From: Natronorubrum bangense
GTDB lineage: Archaea; Halobacteriota; Halobacteria; Halobacteriales; Natrialbaceae
Direction: 5' to 3'
DNA: 64,000 nt
NCBI RefSeq assembly: GCF_004799645.1
Contig: NZ_CP031305.1
Location: forward strand, 2,294,001 to 2,358,000
Shown here piece after piece: positions 38,121 through 47,623 of the stretch. The notes beneath the pieces are model-generated. The model did not search any database, had not been told where the DNA came from, and saw nothing but the letters and a program-made list of their open reading frames with translations. How positions within the stretch are numbered: the first letter of the stretch is position 1; every line of letters starts with the position of its first letter. A program made the translations under genes and the position numbers.

Positions 38121-39019
38121 GCACGAACAATCCCTTTGCCGAGGGCACGGACAACATCGAACGAAAGCGGCGGATCGGTCGCGTATTCGTCGGCATCTGT
38201 TTCGCCTCCACGCTCGTCGGCATCGTTGCACTCGTTGCCCTGCTCGCCGACGTCATCTACGAGTCGTGGGGCTGGGTTACCTGGGAGTTCCTGACGTACC
38301 CGCCGTCACAGGTCGTCGAGAACTTCCTGCCCGATGGTCGTGGGGCCGGGATCTATCCCGCGATTATCGGCTCGGTCTTCCTCATCGCGTTGACCGCTGT
38401 CTTCACCATCTTCCTCGGCGTTGGTGCGGCAGTCTACCTCGAGGAGTACGCGGCTGACAGTCAGCTGAAATCGTTCATCGAGGCGAATATCGCGAACCTC
38501 GCCGGTGTCCCATCGATCGTGTACGGACTGCTCGGACTGGCGATCTTCGTCCGGGGGATGCAGTTGGGCTCGAGCCTTATCGCCGGTGCGCTGACGCTGA
38601 CGCTGCTGATCCTCCCGATCGTCATCGTCTCGACACAGGAGTCGTTGCGGTCCGTTCCGGACTCACAACGGCAGGCTGCCTACGGGGTCGGTGCGACCCA
38701 GTGGCAGGTTATTCGTGACGTCGTCCTGCCGCGGGCGTTGCCGGGGATCATGACGGGAACGATCCTCTCGCTGTCGCGGGCGATCGGCGAAACGGCACCG
38801 ATCCTGATGGTCGGTGCGGCAACGTCGCTGTTCGTCTCTCCTGACAGCCTCACAGCGCCGTTCAGCGCCATGCCGATGATGATCTTCGAGTGGGCGACGC
38901 TGCCCGAACCCGAGTTTCAACACGTCGCCGCCGCCGGGATCGTCGTGCTACTGACGATCCTGTTGTTGATGAACGCGGTTGCGATCTTGATCCGGAACAA
39001 GTACGACCCCAGAAGCTGA
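38117..39019 (+). CDS. pstA: Phosphate ABC transporter permease PstA
   Basis: 300 residues, six helices, EAA loop [20 protein letters not shown] at ~175. The extracytoplasmic segment [20 protein letters not shown] is usual in PstA. It is the second half of the phosphate channel. The ATPase gene does not follow directly: a histidine kinase gene lies between pstA and pstB. Confidence 0.95.
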   Translation: MSTNNPFAEGTDNIERKRRIGRVFVGICFASTLVGIVALVALLADVIYESWGWVTWEFLTYPPSQVVENFLPDGRGAGIYPAIIGSVFLIALTAVFTIFLGVGAAVYLEEYAADSQLKSFIEANIANLAGVPSIVYGLLGLAIFVRGMQLGSSLIAGALTLTLLILPIVIVSTQESLRSVPDSQRQAAYGVGATQWQVIRDVVLPRALPGIMTGTILSLSRAIGETAPILMVGAATSLFVSPDSLTAPFSAMPMMIFEWATLPEPEFQHVAAAGIVVLLTILLLMNAVAILIRNKYDPRS

Positions 39020-39136
39020 ACGCGGGCGGTCGACGAAATCGACCGCTCTGTTGTCCGCTCCCGTGACTTTTTCACCGACAGCCGTCCGATAGAATAATAC
39101 CCACGTTATCTGTACACCGTATACAGGCGTGCTCGA

Positions 39137-40867
39137 ATGAGACTCGCATATCGGTTCGCAATCGTCTTTCTCCTCGTCGTTCTCGTGGCCGGTGGCGTCC
39201 TCGTGGCCACGTTCGACGCACACCGAGCCGATGTCGAGGAAAACACCGAGACGTCGATCGAAGACCGGGCGACCCTCTCTGCGTCGACCCTCGATGATCG
39301 TCTCACCGAGCAACAGCGGACGATCGCGGTCGCTGCGACCAACCCCGACCTCGCGGCACACGATACGGCAGACCAGGACCAGGCCCTCGAGTCGATCGTC
39401 ACAACCTCGGCGTTCGATGGCGCAACCGTAGTCAACGAGACGGGAACGGTCCAATCGTTCACGACGACGAGACAGCCTCATGAAACCGAGCCGGTCGTCG
39501 GAACAGATCTCAGCGACCAGGAGTACGTCAGCGTTGCACTCGGCGGCGAGCAACACATCAGCGACCCGTTTCGTGCTGAGACGGGAAATGCGATCGTCGT
39601 CGTCAGCGCGCCACTCGTCGATGACGGCGAGGTCGTCGGCTCGGTCAACGGAGCCTACGATCTCGATGAAACTGGGCTGTTCGACTCGCTGTCCGGAACC
39701 GACAACCGAGATGCGATCACTGTCGAAGCGGACATCTGGACGCTGTATACGACCGCAGATCGGTTCGACGAAACCGTCTCTCACAGTGTCTCACTCGAGG
39801 TCGTCGACTGGACGGTGACTGCCCACCGCGATCAGGCGGCCGTCGATGCTCGAATCAACCGTCTCGCGATCTTTCAGGCCGTGTCGGCGGCTGCCTTGCT
39901 CGGCTCGATCATGGTCTTCGGCGGGTGGGTGTACCGATCGAAAATCCGCCGTATCAGCCTCCTCGCAGACCGTGTCCAGTCACTCGAGCAACGGGAGTAC
40001 GACGCTGGGCCATCGATTGGTGGGGTCGCAGAGTGGAAGCGTATCGATGAGGCGCTTTCCGGCCTCGCGAACACGTTGGCGCGCCGGGAGACGATGTTAC
40101 TCGTCCTGAATCGCATTCTGCGCCACAACCTTCGAAACACGCTCAACGTCGTTGCCGGTCGGGCCGCCGATCTCGAGGCCCGGCACGAGGGGACCGACCA
40201 GGCGTCTGCCCGCGAAATCCGGCTGGCAACGGAGGAACTGCTCGAGTTGGCTGACAGAGCCCGAATAACCGAGGACTTGATCGATCCGGTCGGTGACGAG
40301 ACACACCGGACGGATCTTGCAGCGGTGGCTCGTGATCGCGTGTCGCGGGTGACTGCTGCCCTCGAGGACCGTGACACCGAGCCACTGCCGGAGATAACGG
40401 TCACGACTCCAGACCGAGCGGTTGCAGCCTGCGGACCGGAAGTTGAGATCGCGATCGACGAGTTGCTCTCGAACGCCATCACCCACGCCGGGCCAGAGCC
40501 GACCGTCGCTGTCACTGTCGAGACGACGGTCGACACTGTCCGGGTCTGGATCGAGGACAATGGGCCAGGAATCCCGGACGACGAAGCCGCTGTCATCACG
40601 GGTGAGCTGGCAATCTCACAGGTGTGTCACACTGGCGGGATCGGGTTATGGCTGGTCGACTGGATCGCCAGCCGACACGACGGTCGACTGGTGCTCGATC
40701 CAACCGACTCGGACAGCCCGGGTGTCGGCGAGGCCGAGCGAGAGTTCAAGGGCAGTGATTTCGAGGGGTCAACCGTCGTTCTCGAGTTCCCTCGAGCGAC
40801 GAACCCGGTGTCGAACGTGGAGACGGGTTCCGATTCCGACGACGATTGTGCCGGTCGCGACCAGTGA
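39137..40867 (+). CDS. Membrane sensor histidine kinase inside the phosphate locus
   Basis: 576 residues. Helix at ~6-28, an extracytoplasmic Cache-like sensor (~29-235, with VVVSAPLVDDGEVVGSVNGA), a second helix at ~240-263, and a HAMP-like linker. The H box RHNLRNTLNVVAG lies at ~335, followed by an HATPase domain with N box DELLSNAITHAG, G1 DNGPGIP and G2 GGIGLWL. It autophosphorylates on the His and signals to an unknown regulator. No response regulator gene is adjacent. Its position between pstA and pstB suggests phosphate sensing, but this is inference. Confidence 0.9.
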   Translation: MRLAYRFAIVFLLVVLVAGGVLVATFDAHRADVEENTETSIEDRATLSASTLDDRLTEQQRTIAVAATNPDLAAHDTADQDQALESIVTTSAFDGATVVNETGTVQSFTTTRQPHETEPVVGTDLSDQEYVSVALGGEQHISDPFRAETGNAIVVVSAPLVDDGEVVGSVNGAYDLDETGLFDSLSGTDNRDAITVEADIWTLYTTADRFDETVSHSVSLEVVDWTVTAHRDQAAVDARINRLAIFQAVSAAALLGSIMVFGGWVYRSKIRRISLLADRVQSLEQREYDAGPSIGGVAEWKRIDEALSGLANTLARRETMLLVLNRILRHNLRNTLNVVAGRAADLEARHEGTDQASAREIRLATEELLELADRARITEDLIDPVGDETHRTDLAAVARDRVSRVTAALEDRDTEPLPEITVTTPDRAVAACGPEVEIAIDELLSNAITHAGPEPTVAVTVETTVDTVRVWIEDNGPGIPDDEAAVITGELAISQVCHTGGIGLWLVDWIASRHDGRLVLDPTDSDSPGVGEAEREFKGSDFEGSTVVLEFPRATNPVSNVETGSDSDDDCAGRDQ

Positions 40868-40929
40868 ACGGCAGGACCTCCATAGTTCTATATAGCAGTA
40901 TTGAGCAGACAACAGCTCAATAGAGCGGT

Positions 40930-40945
40930 CATAGCACTGTATTTA
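40930..40945 (+). promoter_or_regulatory. pstB upstream element shared with pstS
   Basis: CATAGCACTGTATTTA, matching 14 of 16 bases of the element before pstS at 36127. The TATA portion would start transcription near 40970, leaving a leader of ~100 bases. It suggests pstB-phoU have their own phosphate-controlled promoter. Confidence 0.5.
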
Positions 40946-41067
40946 TTTGCTGAGTCGCCTGCGTACCGTAAGGGCGCTCGCGTATCAGTCCGGAGCACGG
41001 TGCCGACTGGTTCGGCATCCGTTCCGCAACAAGTAACTGCGTGAGTCCCAAGATTCAACTACCTCAT

Positions 41068-41931
41068 ATGACCACGAACGGTGGCGGCTCACGAACCGTA
41101 TCGACGCCCGAATCATCCGGCTCCCGTTCGGACGCTGCGATGACCGACAACGCTCCACTCGGCTCGCCGCGGGTCGACGATGCCGTCATCGAATCGCGTG
41201 GTCTCGACGTGTTCTACGGTGATGATCAGGCACTCCACGGAATCGACATGGACATCCCCGAGCGAAAGGTGACCGCGCTCATCGGTCCCTCGGGCTGTGG
41301 GAAATCAACGTTCCTGCGCTCGATCAACCGGATGAACGACCTCATCGACATCGCGCGTGTCGAGGGTGATCTTCGTTTCCACGGCAAGAACGTCTACGAC
41401 GATGATGTCGACCCCGTCGCCTTGCGACGGAAGATCGGCATGGTGTTCCAGAAACCGAACCCGTTCCCAAAATCGATTCGCGACAACGTCGCCTACGGGC
41501 TCCGCGTACAGGGCAAAGACGACGGCGATGTCGATGCGAAAGTTCGGACCGCACTCGAGCGAGCAGCGCTGCTGGACGAAGTCGAAGACCAACTCGATTC
41601 GTCCGGACTGGATCTCTCCGGTGGCCAACAACAGCGACTCTGTATCGCTCGCGCGATCGCACCCGATCCGGAAGTCATCCTGATGGACGAGCCAGCGTCG
41701 GCGCTTGACCCCGTTGCAACCTCGAAGATCGAGGACTTAGTCGAGGAGCTCTCCGAGGAGTATACGGTCGTCATCGTCACCCACAACATGCAACAGGCGG
41801 CCCGCATCTCGGACAAAACTGCGGTCTTCCTCACTGGCGGTCATCTCGTCGAGTTCGACGACACGAACAAGATCTTCGAGAACCCCGAGAGCGACCGCGT
41901 TGAAGACTACATCACCGGCAAGTTCGGATAA
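41068..41931 (+). CDS. pstB: Phosphate ABC transporter ATPase PstB
   Basis: 287 residues from ATG 41068; a GTG at 41041 would add 9 residues. Walker [11 protein letters not shown] loop [12 protein letters not shown], signature LSGGQQQRL, Walker [14 protein letters not shown] and H-loop VTHN are all intact. It powers PstCA. The first ~45 residues are a Ser/Thr-rich disordered extension. phoU follows at 103 bases. Confidence 0.95.
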   Translation: MTTNGGGSRTVSTPESSGSRSDAAMTDNAPLGSPRVDDAVIESRGLDVFYGDDQALHGIDMDIPERKVTALIGPSGCGKSTFLRSINRMNDLIDIARVEGDLRFHGKNVYDDDVDPVALRRKIGMVFQKPNPFPKSIRDNVAYGLRVQGKDDGDVDAKVRTALERAALLDEVEDQLDSSGLDLSGGQQQRLCIARAIAPDPEVILMDEPASALDPVATSKIEDLVEELSEEYTVVIVTHNMQQAARISDKTAVFLTGGHLVEFDDTNKIFENPESDRVEDYITGKFG

Positions 41932-42033
41932 CGGCAAGCTGGTCGTCATCTCGGCGTCGATCACACCCGCGGCTGGTCGTTACGTTCTTATTTGAACATA
42001 AGTCTAATCACTGTCGAGCGAGCTTTCTGCAGT

Positions 42034-42705
42034 ATGGCTCGGAAATCGTACCAGGAGAAACTCGCGGAGCTCCGCGAGGACATCCTCTATATGAGTGAAG
42101 TCGTTATGGAACGACTTCGAATGGGGCTCGATGCCCTCGAACAGAAAGACGACACGCTCGCTCGCGAAGTGATCGAAGGCGACGGTGAGATCAACCGGAT
42201 GTACCTCGATCTGGAGCAAGACTGTATCGAGCTGCTGGCGCTCCAGCAACCCGTGGCAAGCGACCTCCGGTTTATCGCTGCCTCGTTTAAGATCATCACC
42301 GACCTCGAGCGGATCGCCGACCTCGCGGTCAATCTCGGCGAGTACACCTTAGACGCCCAGGAAGACCTCTTCCCCGACGTCGACGTTCAGGAGATGGGCG
42401 ATCTGACGCTTGCGATGATCGAAGACGCAATGATCGCATACGACACCGAAGACACCGACGCCTGCAGAGAGCTCGCCGACCGTGACGACGACCTCGATCA
42501 CTTCGCCGAGCGGGCAAGCGAGATCGTCGTCCGTGACCTAATCGAGCGCGAACTCCAGTCTCCCGATGAAGTCGAACTGTTGTTACAAGACGTCTCTCGG
42601 CTTCTCTTGACGATCCGTGACTTAGAGCGTGTCGGCGATCACGCGGTCAACATCGCCGCGCGAACGCTGTATATGGTCGAAAACGACGACGAACTGATCT
42701 ACTAA
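42034..42705 (+). CDS. phoU: Phosphate transport system regulator PhoU
   Basis: 223 residues, two three-helix PhoU bundles. Metal-binding E/DxxxD-type motifs are visible (DLERIADLAVNLGEYT and DLERVGDHAVNIAART). It dampens PstSCAB and, in bacteria, signals to the PhoR kinase. The TATA-like CTTATTTGA near 41987 may give it a separate start. It completes the locus with pstB. It lacks the AbrB domain of the regulator at 34969. Confidence 0.94.
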   Translation: MARKSYQEKLAELREDILYMSEVVMERLRMGLDALEQKDDTLAREVIEGDGEINRMYLDLEQDCIELLALQQPVASDLRFIAASFKIITDLERIADLAVNLGEYTLDAQEDLFPDVDVQEMGDLTLAMIEDAMIAYDTEDTDACRELADRDDDLDHFAERASEIVVRDLIERELQSPDEVELLLQDVSRLLLTIRDLERVGDHAVNIAARTLYMVENDDELIY

Positions 42706-42780
42706 CTCGACGCGTTCGGTTTTTCCATCGGCCACTGACACGGCGTGAAGTGAAACTCCACGACACCAGTCGTGGCGTAC

Positions 42781-43635
42781 TCACTCAGGGTCCCGTTCGC
42801 TCGTTCCCATCGTGATCTCGCCGTCAGCACGGATCGTCCCATCGATCTCGGCGTCTGGGCCGACCTCGAGGTCGGCACACGAGACGTCGCCGAGAATGCG
42901 GGCGTCACCGTCGATGGTAACGTTTCCATCGCGGGTAGTCAGATCGCCATGAATGCGGGTTCCGTCACCGACAGTGACGTCGCCGCGGGCTCTGAGACTG
43001 CCGAAAATAGTTGTATCCGATCCCACATCGATCGTTTCGGCACGAACGTTGCCGTGGAGCCGACAGTCCTGTCCGATCGTGGCGGGCGTCGAAACTCGCC
43101 AGGCGTCGTCGTTGACCGTCGCGTTTCTGGGGATGACGAGCGGTTCGACGTCGGCCGCTTCGTCTTCATCGACGAGTTCGTCGACGAGCTGTTGGGCAGT
43201 ATCGTCCTCTCCGATGAGGAGGAGGTGTTTGAGATAGACAAAGAGGAAGACGATGGTCGGCATCGGGTTTCGAATGACGATCCAGCCGTTTGCCTCGAAC
43301 CCTTCGTCGATTTCGACATCGTCGCCGATATCCAGATCGCCCGCGACTTTCATCTCACCGGCGACGTGGACGCGCTCGCCGATGTAGGCGTCCTGTCCGA
43401 CCAGAACGTTCTCGGCGACATCACACCACATGTCGAGTCGGCAATCGCCTTCGGCCTCGATCGCACCGCCGAACTCGACGCTTTCGCCAGCGAGGACGTT
43501 ACGACCGCGCACACCGAACCCGATCGCTGATCGAGCGCCGACGAGGACGTCACCGTCGGTAACGAGATCGACTTCCTTGGCTTGCGTGCCGTCGGGAACG
43601 ACCAGCTCGTCGAGCGGATCCCTGCTGAAGGCCAC
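42781..43635 (-). CDS. Bactofilin-like polymer-forming protein (halofilin candidate)
   Basis: 284 residues from GTG 43635 (MAFSRDPLDELVVPDGTQ); a TTG at 43659 is the alternative start. Short hydrophobic-glycine rungs are repeated over ~15-110 and ~190-280 (VEIDEGFE, ATIGQDCRLHGNVRAETI, GDGTRIHGDLTTRDGNVTI), as in bactofilin beta-helices. A central hydrophobic segment (PTIVFLFVYLKHLLLIG, ~125-145) and an acidic linker separate the two halves. Bactofilins polymerise into cytoskeletal filaments; archaeal ones shape cells. Which halofilin it resembles cannot be told here. Confidence 0.72.
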   Translation of the reverse strand: MAFSRDPLDELVVPDGTQAKEVDLVTDGDVLVGARSAIGFGVRGRNVLAGESVEFGGAIEAEGDCRLDMWCDVAENVLVGQDAYIGERVHVAGEMKVAGDLDIGDDVEIDEGFEANGWIVIRNPMPTIVFLFVYLKHLLLIGEDDTAQQLVDELVDEDEAADVEPLVIPRNATVNDDAWRVSTPATIGQDCRLHGNVRAETIDVGSDTTIFGSLRARGDVTVGDGTRIHGDLTTRDGNVTIDGDARILGDVSCADLEVGPDAEIDGTIRADGEITMGTSERDPE

Positions 43636-43760
43636 ATTCCGGACTACAGGAGGTATCAACTAATAAACCTCGCGCGTCGTCTGCCATGTGTCAGACACAC
43701 GTCGGACGATTTTCGCTTCAGGTCGCCTCGCTTTTAGTTGCCCATCGCGTACATCACTCC

Positions 43761-43958
43761 ATGACAACTCTCGCGTTCGACGACGACGGCGTCGATGTCG
43801 TCTACGAAGGCACCGAATTCCGTCTCGAGAAAGCTCTCATCGAGGAGGCGACGGAGAAGTCGTACTACGACGTCACTGATCACGAAGTCCTGCAAATGGT
43901 CGCCGAACAGCCGAACCTGCAGGGCGAACCGCGCCGAGTCGGTGACATTCTCGACTGA
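43761..43958 (+). CDS. DUF5800-like small protein
   Basis: 65 residues starting MTTLAFDDDGVDVVYEGTEF. Acidic with FRLEKALIEEATEKSYYDVT and ending EPRRVGDILD. The pattern matches the haloarchaea-specific DUF5800 family, as far as I can recall it; function unknown. The upstream codons in the same frame are not similar to the family. No operon partner. Confidence 0.75.
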   Translation: MTTLAFDDDGVDVVYEGTEFRLEKALIEEATEKSYYDVTDHEVLQMVAEQPNLQGEPRRVGDILD

Positions 43959-44035
43959 CACGAATCGGTATCCCGTTTTACCGGTAATCGCTGCCCCGTT
44001 CGAGCGATCACCAGTAACGTATCATACCAGACCGT

Positions 44036-44134
44036 ATGAGTGGCCACGTCACCGACGGCGGCATCGACCCTCCTCTTGCGTCCGGTTTCGGTCGTGAAGC
44101 GGTCACAACCACGGAGGAGAATCGAAACGGGTAA
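44036..44134 (+). CDS. Possible 32-residue small ORF upstream of tRNA-Ser
   Basis: ATG at 44036 to TAA at 44134 reads MSGHVTDGGIDPPLASGFGR and 12 more residues. HVTDGG is a frequent haloarchaeal N terminus, so this may be a real micro-protein or the remnant of a longer gene. No start signal or homology can be claimed. Confidence 0.2.
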   Translation: MSGHVTDGGIDPPLASGFGREAVTTTEENRNG

Positions 44135-44161
44135 AAACATCACCCGGGTATGTACTGATGA

Positions 44162-44246
44162 GCCGAGATAGCCTAGCCCGGCCAAGGCGGTAGATTCGAA
44201 ATCTACTGTCCTCACGGACTCGGGAGTTCAAATCTCCCTCTCGGCG
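44162..44246 (+). tRNA. tRNA-Ser (anticodon CGA)
   Basis: 85 bases. Acceptor GCCGAGA pairs with UCUCGGC, discriminator G. Anticodon stem GUAGA/UCUAC with loop UUCGAAA gives CGA, reading UCG. The long variable arm (CUGUCCUCACGGACUC) is a class II feature. No encoded CCA. The T arm is GGGAGUUCAAAUCUCCC. Confidence 0.95.
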
Positions 44247-44346
44247 TTTTCCAACATCAGTTCAGTGAGCGACGCATCCCGTCTCCAGTTGTCACGGTCT
44301 CGGATCGACTCGTCGACTTGATAACGACTGAGGGAAACTCCCACGT

Positions 44347-44544
44347 ATGGACACTCGTCAACGACTGATCGTCGGGAGTCTCTGGATTGGGGTCGCAGCG
44401 CTGATGGCGATCACCCTCGAGCCAGGCGTTCCCGACTCGGCCAACGCGTTCGCCCGGCTGTTCGTCGTCATCGTTGCACTGTTTCTGGCTGGCATCTATC
44501 TGTTCGACCCGTGGGGGATCCTCAGTCGACAGCCGTTTCACTAA
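44347..44544 (+). CDS. Small two-helix membrane protein
   Basis: 65 residues. Hydrophobic stretches at about 7-25 and 35-53, joined by the loop EPGVPDSANAFAR, ending in DPWGILSRQPFH. No domain recognised. It is convergent with the citramalate/isopropylmalate synthase gene. Haloarchaea have many such short membrane proteins of unknown role. Confidence 0.65.
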   Translation: MDTRQRLIVGSLWIGVAALMAITLEPGVPDSANAFARLFVVIVALFLAGIYLFDPWGILSRQPFH

Positions 44545-44583
44545 CAGCAGACAGGAATCCGAAGAGAGTGGTCTCGGGCAGTG

Positions 44584-46155
44584 TTAGTCGTCTGCCGGTG
44601 TCAGCGGCTGTTCGTCTGATGCAAGGAGCCGATCGAGCGCGTCGACCATCGCTTCGACGCTTGCGCGTGTGATGTCTGCTTCACTGCGGGCGACGGTCAC
44701 CGAACGGTCGTTGCGAACCATCGTCACCTCGACGGTGACGACGGCGTCGGTGCCGCCCGTGACGGCGTCGACGTGGTAGGACTCGAGTTCGGCATCGGCC
44801 ATCGAGCCAAGCGCCTCGCGAACAGCGGAGACAGCGGCGTCGACAGGGCCGGACCCGGTGCCGCTGGCGACGCGTTCTTCGCCACCAACTGAGAGGCGGA
44901 TGCTCGCGGTCGGAACGGCACCACCGCTCGTGGCGGTGAGATCCAGCAGTTCGACAACGCGATCGCGGTCGTCACCGGTGACGTCTTCAGCGATCGCGAG
45001 CAGGTCGGCGTCGGTGACCCGGCGGCCGCGGTCGCCGAGTTCCGTCACGCGGGTCGCGATCGTTGCGATTTCGTCGCTGCTGGCCTCGACGCCGTGTTCC
45101 TCGAGCGTCGCTTTGACGCCAGCTCGGCCCGTGTGCTTGCCGAGGGCGAGTCGGCGTTCGCGGCCGACCGTTTCGGGCGCGTAGGGCTCGTACATCTTGT
45201 CGTCTTTGAGCGTTCCGTCGGTGTGGATGCCGCTCTCGTGGGTGAAGGCGTTCTCGCCGATGACGGCCTTGTTCGGCGGTAGCTGGATGCCGGTCGCTCG
45301 AGAGACGGTCTGAGCGAGGCCGTATAGCTCCGTGAGTTCGAGTGTCTCGACGTCGTAGACGTGCGACAGCGCGATCGCGACCTCTTCGAGGGCGACGTTG
45401 CCGGCCCGCTCGCCGAGCCCGTTGACGGTACAGTGAACGAGGTCGGCCCCGGCGGAGATCGCCGAGAGTGCGTTCGCGACACCCAGTCCAAGATCGTCGT
45501 GGGTGTGGGCGCTGACTGGACCGAGTTCGGCGAGTCTCGAGACCGCTTCGGCGGTGCGTTCGGGGCCGGTGTGGCCGACGGTGTCGGCAAAACAGACTCG
45601 GTCGGCACCAGCATCGAGCGAGGTCCCCATCAGCTCCTCGAGATAGTCGAGGTCGGCTCGAGAGCCGTCCTCACCGATGACCTCGACCCAGAGATCGTGG
45701 CCCGTGGCGTACTCGACGAGTTCGGCGGTTTTCTCGAGGTTGTCCTCGCGGGAGGTGCCGACTTTGTCCTCGACGTGGCGGTCGCTCGAAGGGACGACGA
45801 GATGGATGCCGTCGACGTCACAGTCGAGTGCGAGATCGATATCGGTCTGGATCCCGCGGCAGAAGCTGGTGACGCGAGCATCGAGATCGAGGTCGGTGAC
45901 CCGCGAGATCGCCTGCCGTTCGCCCGCCCCGGTACAGGCGCTGCCGGCCTCGATGACGGAGACGCCGGCTCGCTCTAAGGCGTTGGCGATCTCGACTTTT
46001 TCGTCGGGTGAAAGCGAGACACCAGGTGCTTGTTCGCCGTCGCGAAGCGTCGTATCGAGAAGGCGGACTGTACGATCAGATGGAATCGTCTGTTCAGCGG
46101 AGTGAGTTACAGGCAAGAGTGATACACTACGATTAGTTTCGTCGCGGAATTTCAC
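44584..46155 (-). CDS. leuA: 2-isopropylmalate synthase / (R)-citramalate synthase family protein
   Basis: 523 residues from a GTG start. The DRE-TIM metallolyase barrel (~28-300) has [18 protein letters not shown] and the metal motif [14 protein letters not shown]. The C-terminal LeuA regulatory dimer domain (~395-510) carries [21 protein letters not shown] sequence and would bind leucine or isoleucine. The substrate (2-ketoisovalerate or pyruvate) cannot be decided by eye, so LeuA and CimA both remain possible. The exact start is uncertain because the first ~25 residues look variable. Confidence 0.88.
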   Translation of the reverse strand: MKFRDETNRSVSLLPVTHSAEQTIPSDRTVRLLDTTLRDGEQAPGVSLSPDEKVEIANALERAGVSVIEAGSACTGAGERQAISRVTDLDLDARVTSFCRGIQTDIDLALDCDVDGIHLVVPSSDRHVEDKVGTSREDNLEKTAELVEYATGHDLWVEVIGEDGSRADLDYLEELMGTSLDAGADRVCFADTVGHTGPERTAEAVSRLAELGPVSAHTHDDLGLGVANALSAISAGADLVHCTVNGLGERAGNVALEEVAIALSHVYDVETLELTELYGLAQTVSRATGIQLPPNKAVIGENAFTHESGIHTDGTLKDDKMYEPYAPETVGRERRLALGKHTGRAGVKATLEEHGVEASSDEIATIATRVTELGDRGRRVTDADLLAIAEDVTGDDRDRVVELLDLTATSGGAVPTASIRLSVGGEERVASGTGSGPVDAAVSAVREALGSMADAELESYHVDAVTGGTDAVVTVEVTMVRNDRSVTVARSEADITRASVEAMVDALDRLLASDEQPLTPADD

Positions 46156-46440
46156 GCCCAGCCGGGTTGCCCCGACTTCCTCTATCCTCGGACTCCGGCG
46201 TTGAGAACGAATCTCGTGCCATGGTATCAGATCCTAATGGATTATGCTGACTTAAATCCGCCGGTCCTGAAGCGAGCTTCGACAGCGGAGGGACAACGCC
46301 TGTGACCACATCGATCGGCTCCCACTGAAACGGTCATCTCGCCCCGTGACACCCGACTCGAGGCTCCCGTCGTAAACGGCGTGACAACTGTCTGGCAGAC
46401 CGGAGAGACGAAATCCCTCCCCGGTGTATGGGACCAGTGT

Positions 46441-47001
46441 ATGGACTCCACTCTGGAGCCGCTTGCGCGATCGCTTCGACAGGCCCCCGTCGTCGACCGG
46501 GATGGCTACGAATACTTCGTCCACGGCGTCACTGACGGGATTCCTCCGGTCGAGCCGGCAGTGTTGTCTGCGGTTGCCGATGGGATCAGCGAGCGTGTCG
46601 ACCTCGAGGCCGTCGACAAGATCGTTGCGCCGGAAGCGATGGGGATTCACCACGGGACGGCGCTGTCGATCGCGACTGACGTGCCACTGGTCGTCGTCCG
46701 CAAGCGCTCCTATGGCTTTCCGGAAGAGGTCGCGGTCCATCAGGAGACCAGCTACGGCGAGAGCGAACTCTATCTCAACGGTGTCGACGCCGGTGATCGT
46801 GTCCTGCTGGTCGACGACGTCCTCTCCTCGGGTGGCACAATCGAGGCTGTCTGTGACGCCCTCGAGGCCGTCGAAGCCGAACTCGTCGATATCGTGGTCG
46901 TCCTCCGACGGGTCGACGTCGATCACGCAGACGTCTCTCGGGACGTGACGAGCCTGCTCGACGTTCGCGTTCGGGATGGAAAGGTCGAGATCCTCGAGTG
47001 A
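46441..47001 (+). CDS. hpt: Hypoxanthine/adenine-type phosphoribosyltransferase
   Basis: 186 residues from ATG 46441. The PRPP-binding loop VLLVDDVLSSGGTIEAV lies at ~121-137, and DKIVAPEAMGIHHGTALS at ~60. It makes a nucleotide from a purine base and PRPP (purine salvage). The family also contains regulators that bind purine but do not react, so catalytic status is inferred. Convergent with the DUF192 gene, 7 bases apart. Confidence 0.85.
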   Translation: MDSTLEPLARSLRQAPVVDRDGYEYFVHGVTDGIPPVEPAVLSAVADGISERVDLEAVDKIVAPEAMGIHHGTALSIATDVPLVVVRKRSYGFPEEVAVHQETSYGESELYLNGVDAGDRVLLVDDVLSSGGTIEAVCDALEAVEAELVDIVVVLRRVDVDHADVSRDVTSLLDVRVRDGKVEILE

Positions 47002-47008
47002 GAGCGAA

Positions 47009-47428
47009 TCAGGACGACTCGAGGACGAGCCGATCCCCGGGCTCGATCGCGGCTCCAGCCCCGGCGGGCAGTTCCACGAGCAGGTCACACCGCTCGCGTT
47101 CGAAACTCCGCCACGGCCGCAACCGCTCGACGCGCTGGACGACGTCGTCGACGACCCAGACCGCATCGATGGGGACGAAGACGAACAGCATGTGGACATC
47201 GCGGGTTTTGGCGGTGTCGAACCGAAATGCGAGCGCGTAGTCGTCGGGGAGCGAGCGCCGAAACATCAGTCCGCGCGTCTGGCTCAGGATCGACTCCGCG
47301 AGGTCGACGTTCGTCGCTACGACGTCACGCTGGGCAGTGCCGTCGCTATCCGTCTGCGGATCCGTCTCGCTGTCGGGTGTCGAATACTGGACCAGCCGCA
47401 CATTCTCGAGTCGGACGGCCGATCTCAA
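47009..47428 (-). CDS. DUF192 family protein
   Basis: 139 residues. The DUF192 core (~40-135) has SQTRGLMFRRSLPDDYALAF, HMLFVFVPIDAVWVVDDVVQ and VELPAGAGAAIEPGDRL. The fold is a small beta-barrel of unknown biochemical role; secreted forms exist, but no signal is seen here. The N-terminal ~35 residues are hydrophilic and variable. Confidence 0.85.
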   Translation of the reverse strand: MRSAVRLENVRLVQYSTPDSETDPQTDSDGTAQRDVVATNVDLAESILSQTRGLMFRRSLPDDYALAFRFDTAKTRDVHMLFVFVPIDAVWVVDDVVQRVERLRPWRSFERERCDLLVELPAGAGAAIEPGDRLVLESS

Positions 47429-47546
47429 AAACCTTCTCGACAGGCTCGAGCGTCTCTGTCAGAAGCTTTTCCAGGTGATTAACGCCCTCAGAAGTATGCA
47501 CAGGGCGAGCAGTTATCCGAACGGCTGTCGATCGCTTTGATCTATA

Positions 47547-47623
47547 GTAGCCACTGACCGTCAGTGTGCACCCGATCGCACGACAGCTGTGCGATCGGTG
47601 TGCAACCAGTTTCAGTTGTTACG
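47547..47623 (-). repeat. Structured dispersed repeat, copy B
   Basis: On the minus strand it reads CGTAACAACTGAAACTGG through to ACTGACGGTCAGTGGCTAC. The main stem CCGATCGCAC / GTGCGATCGG encloses a 7-base loop AGCTGTC. It begins inside the CPBP stop region: that gene's TAA is the TAA of CGTAACAAC. Closest relatives are copies A and C. Confidence 0.8.

Noticed and set aside
42772..43530. 252-codon plus-strand frame opposite the bactofilin-like gene
   Set aside because: It is a mirror of GAC/GTC-rich codons; the opposite strand has repeated beta-helix rungs and a coherent fold.
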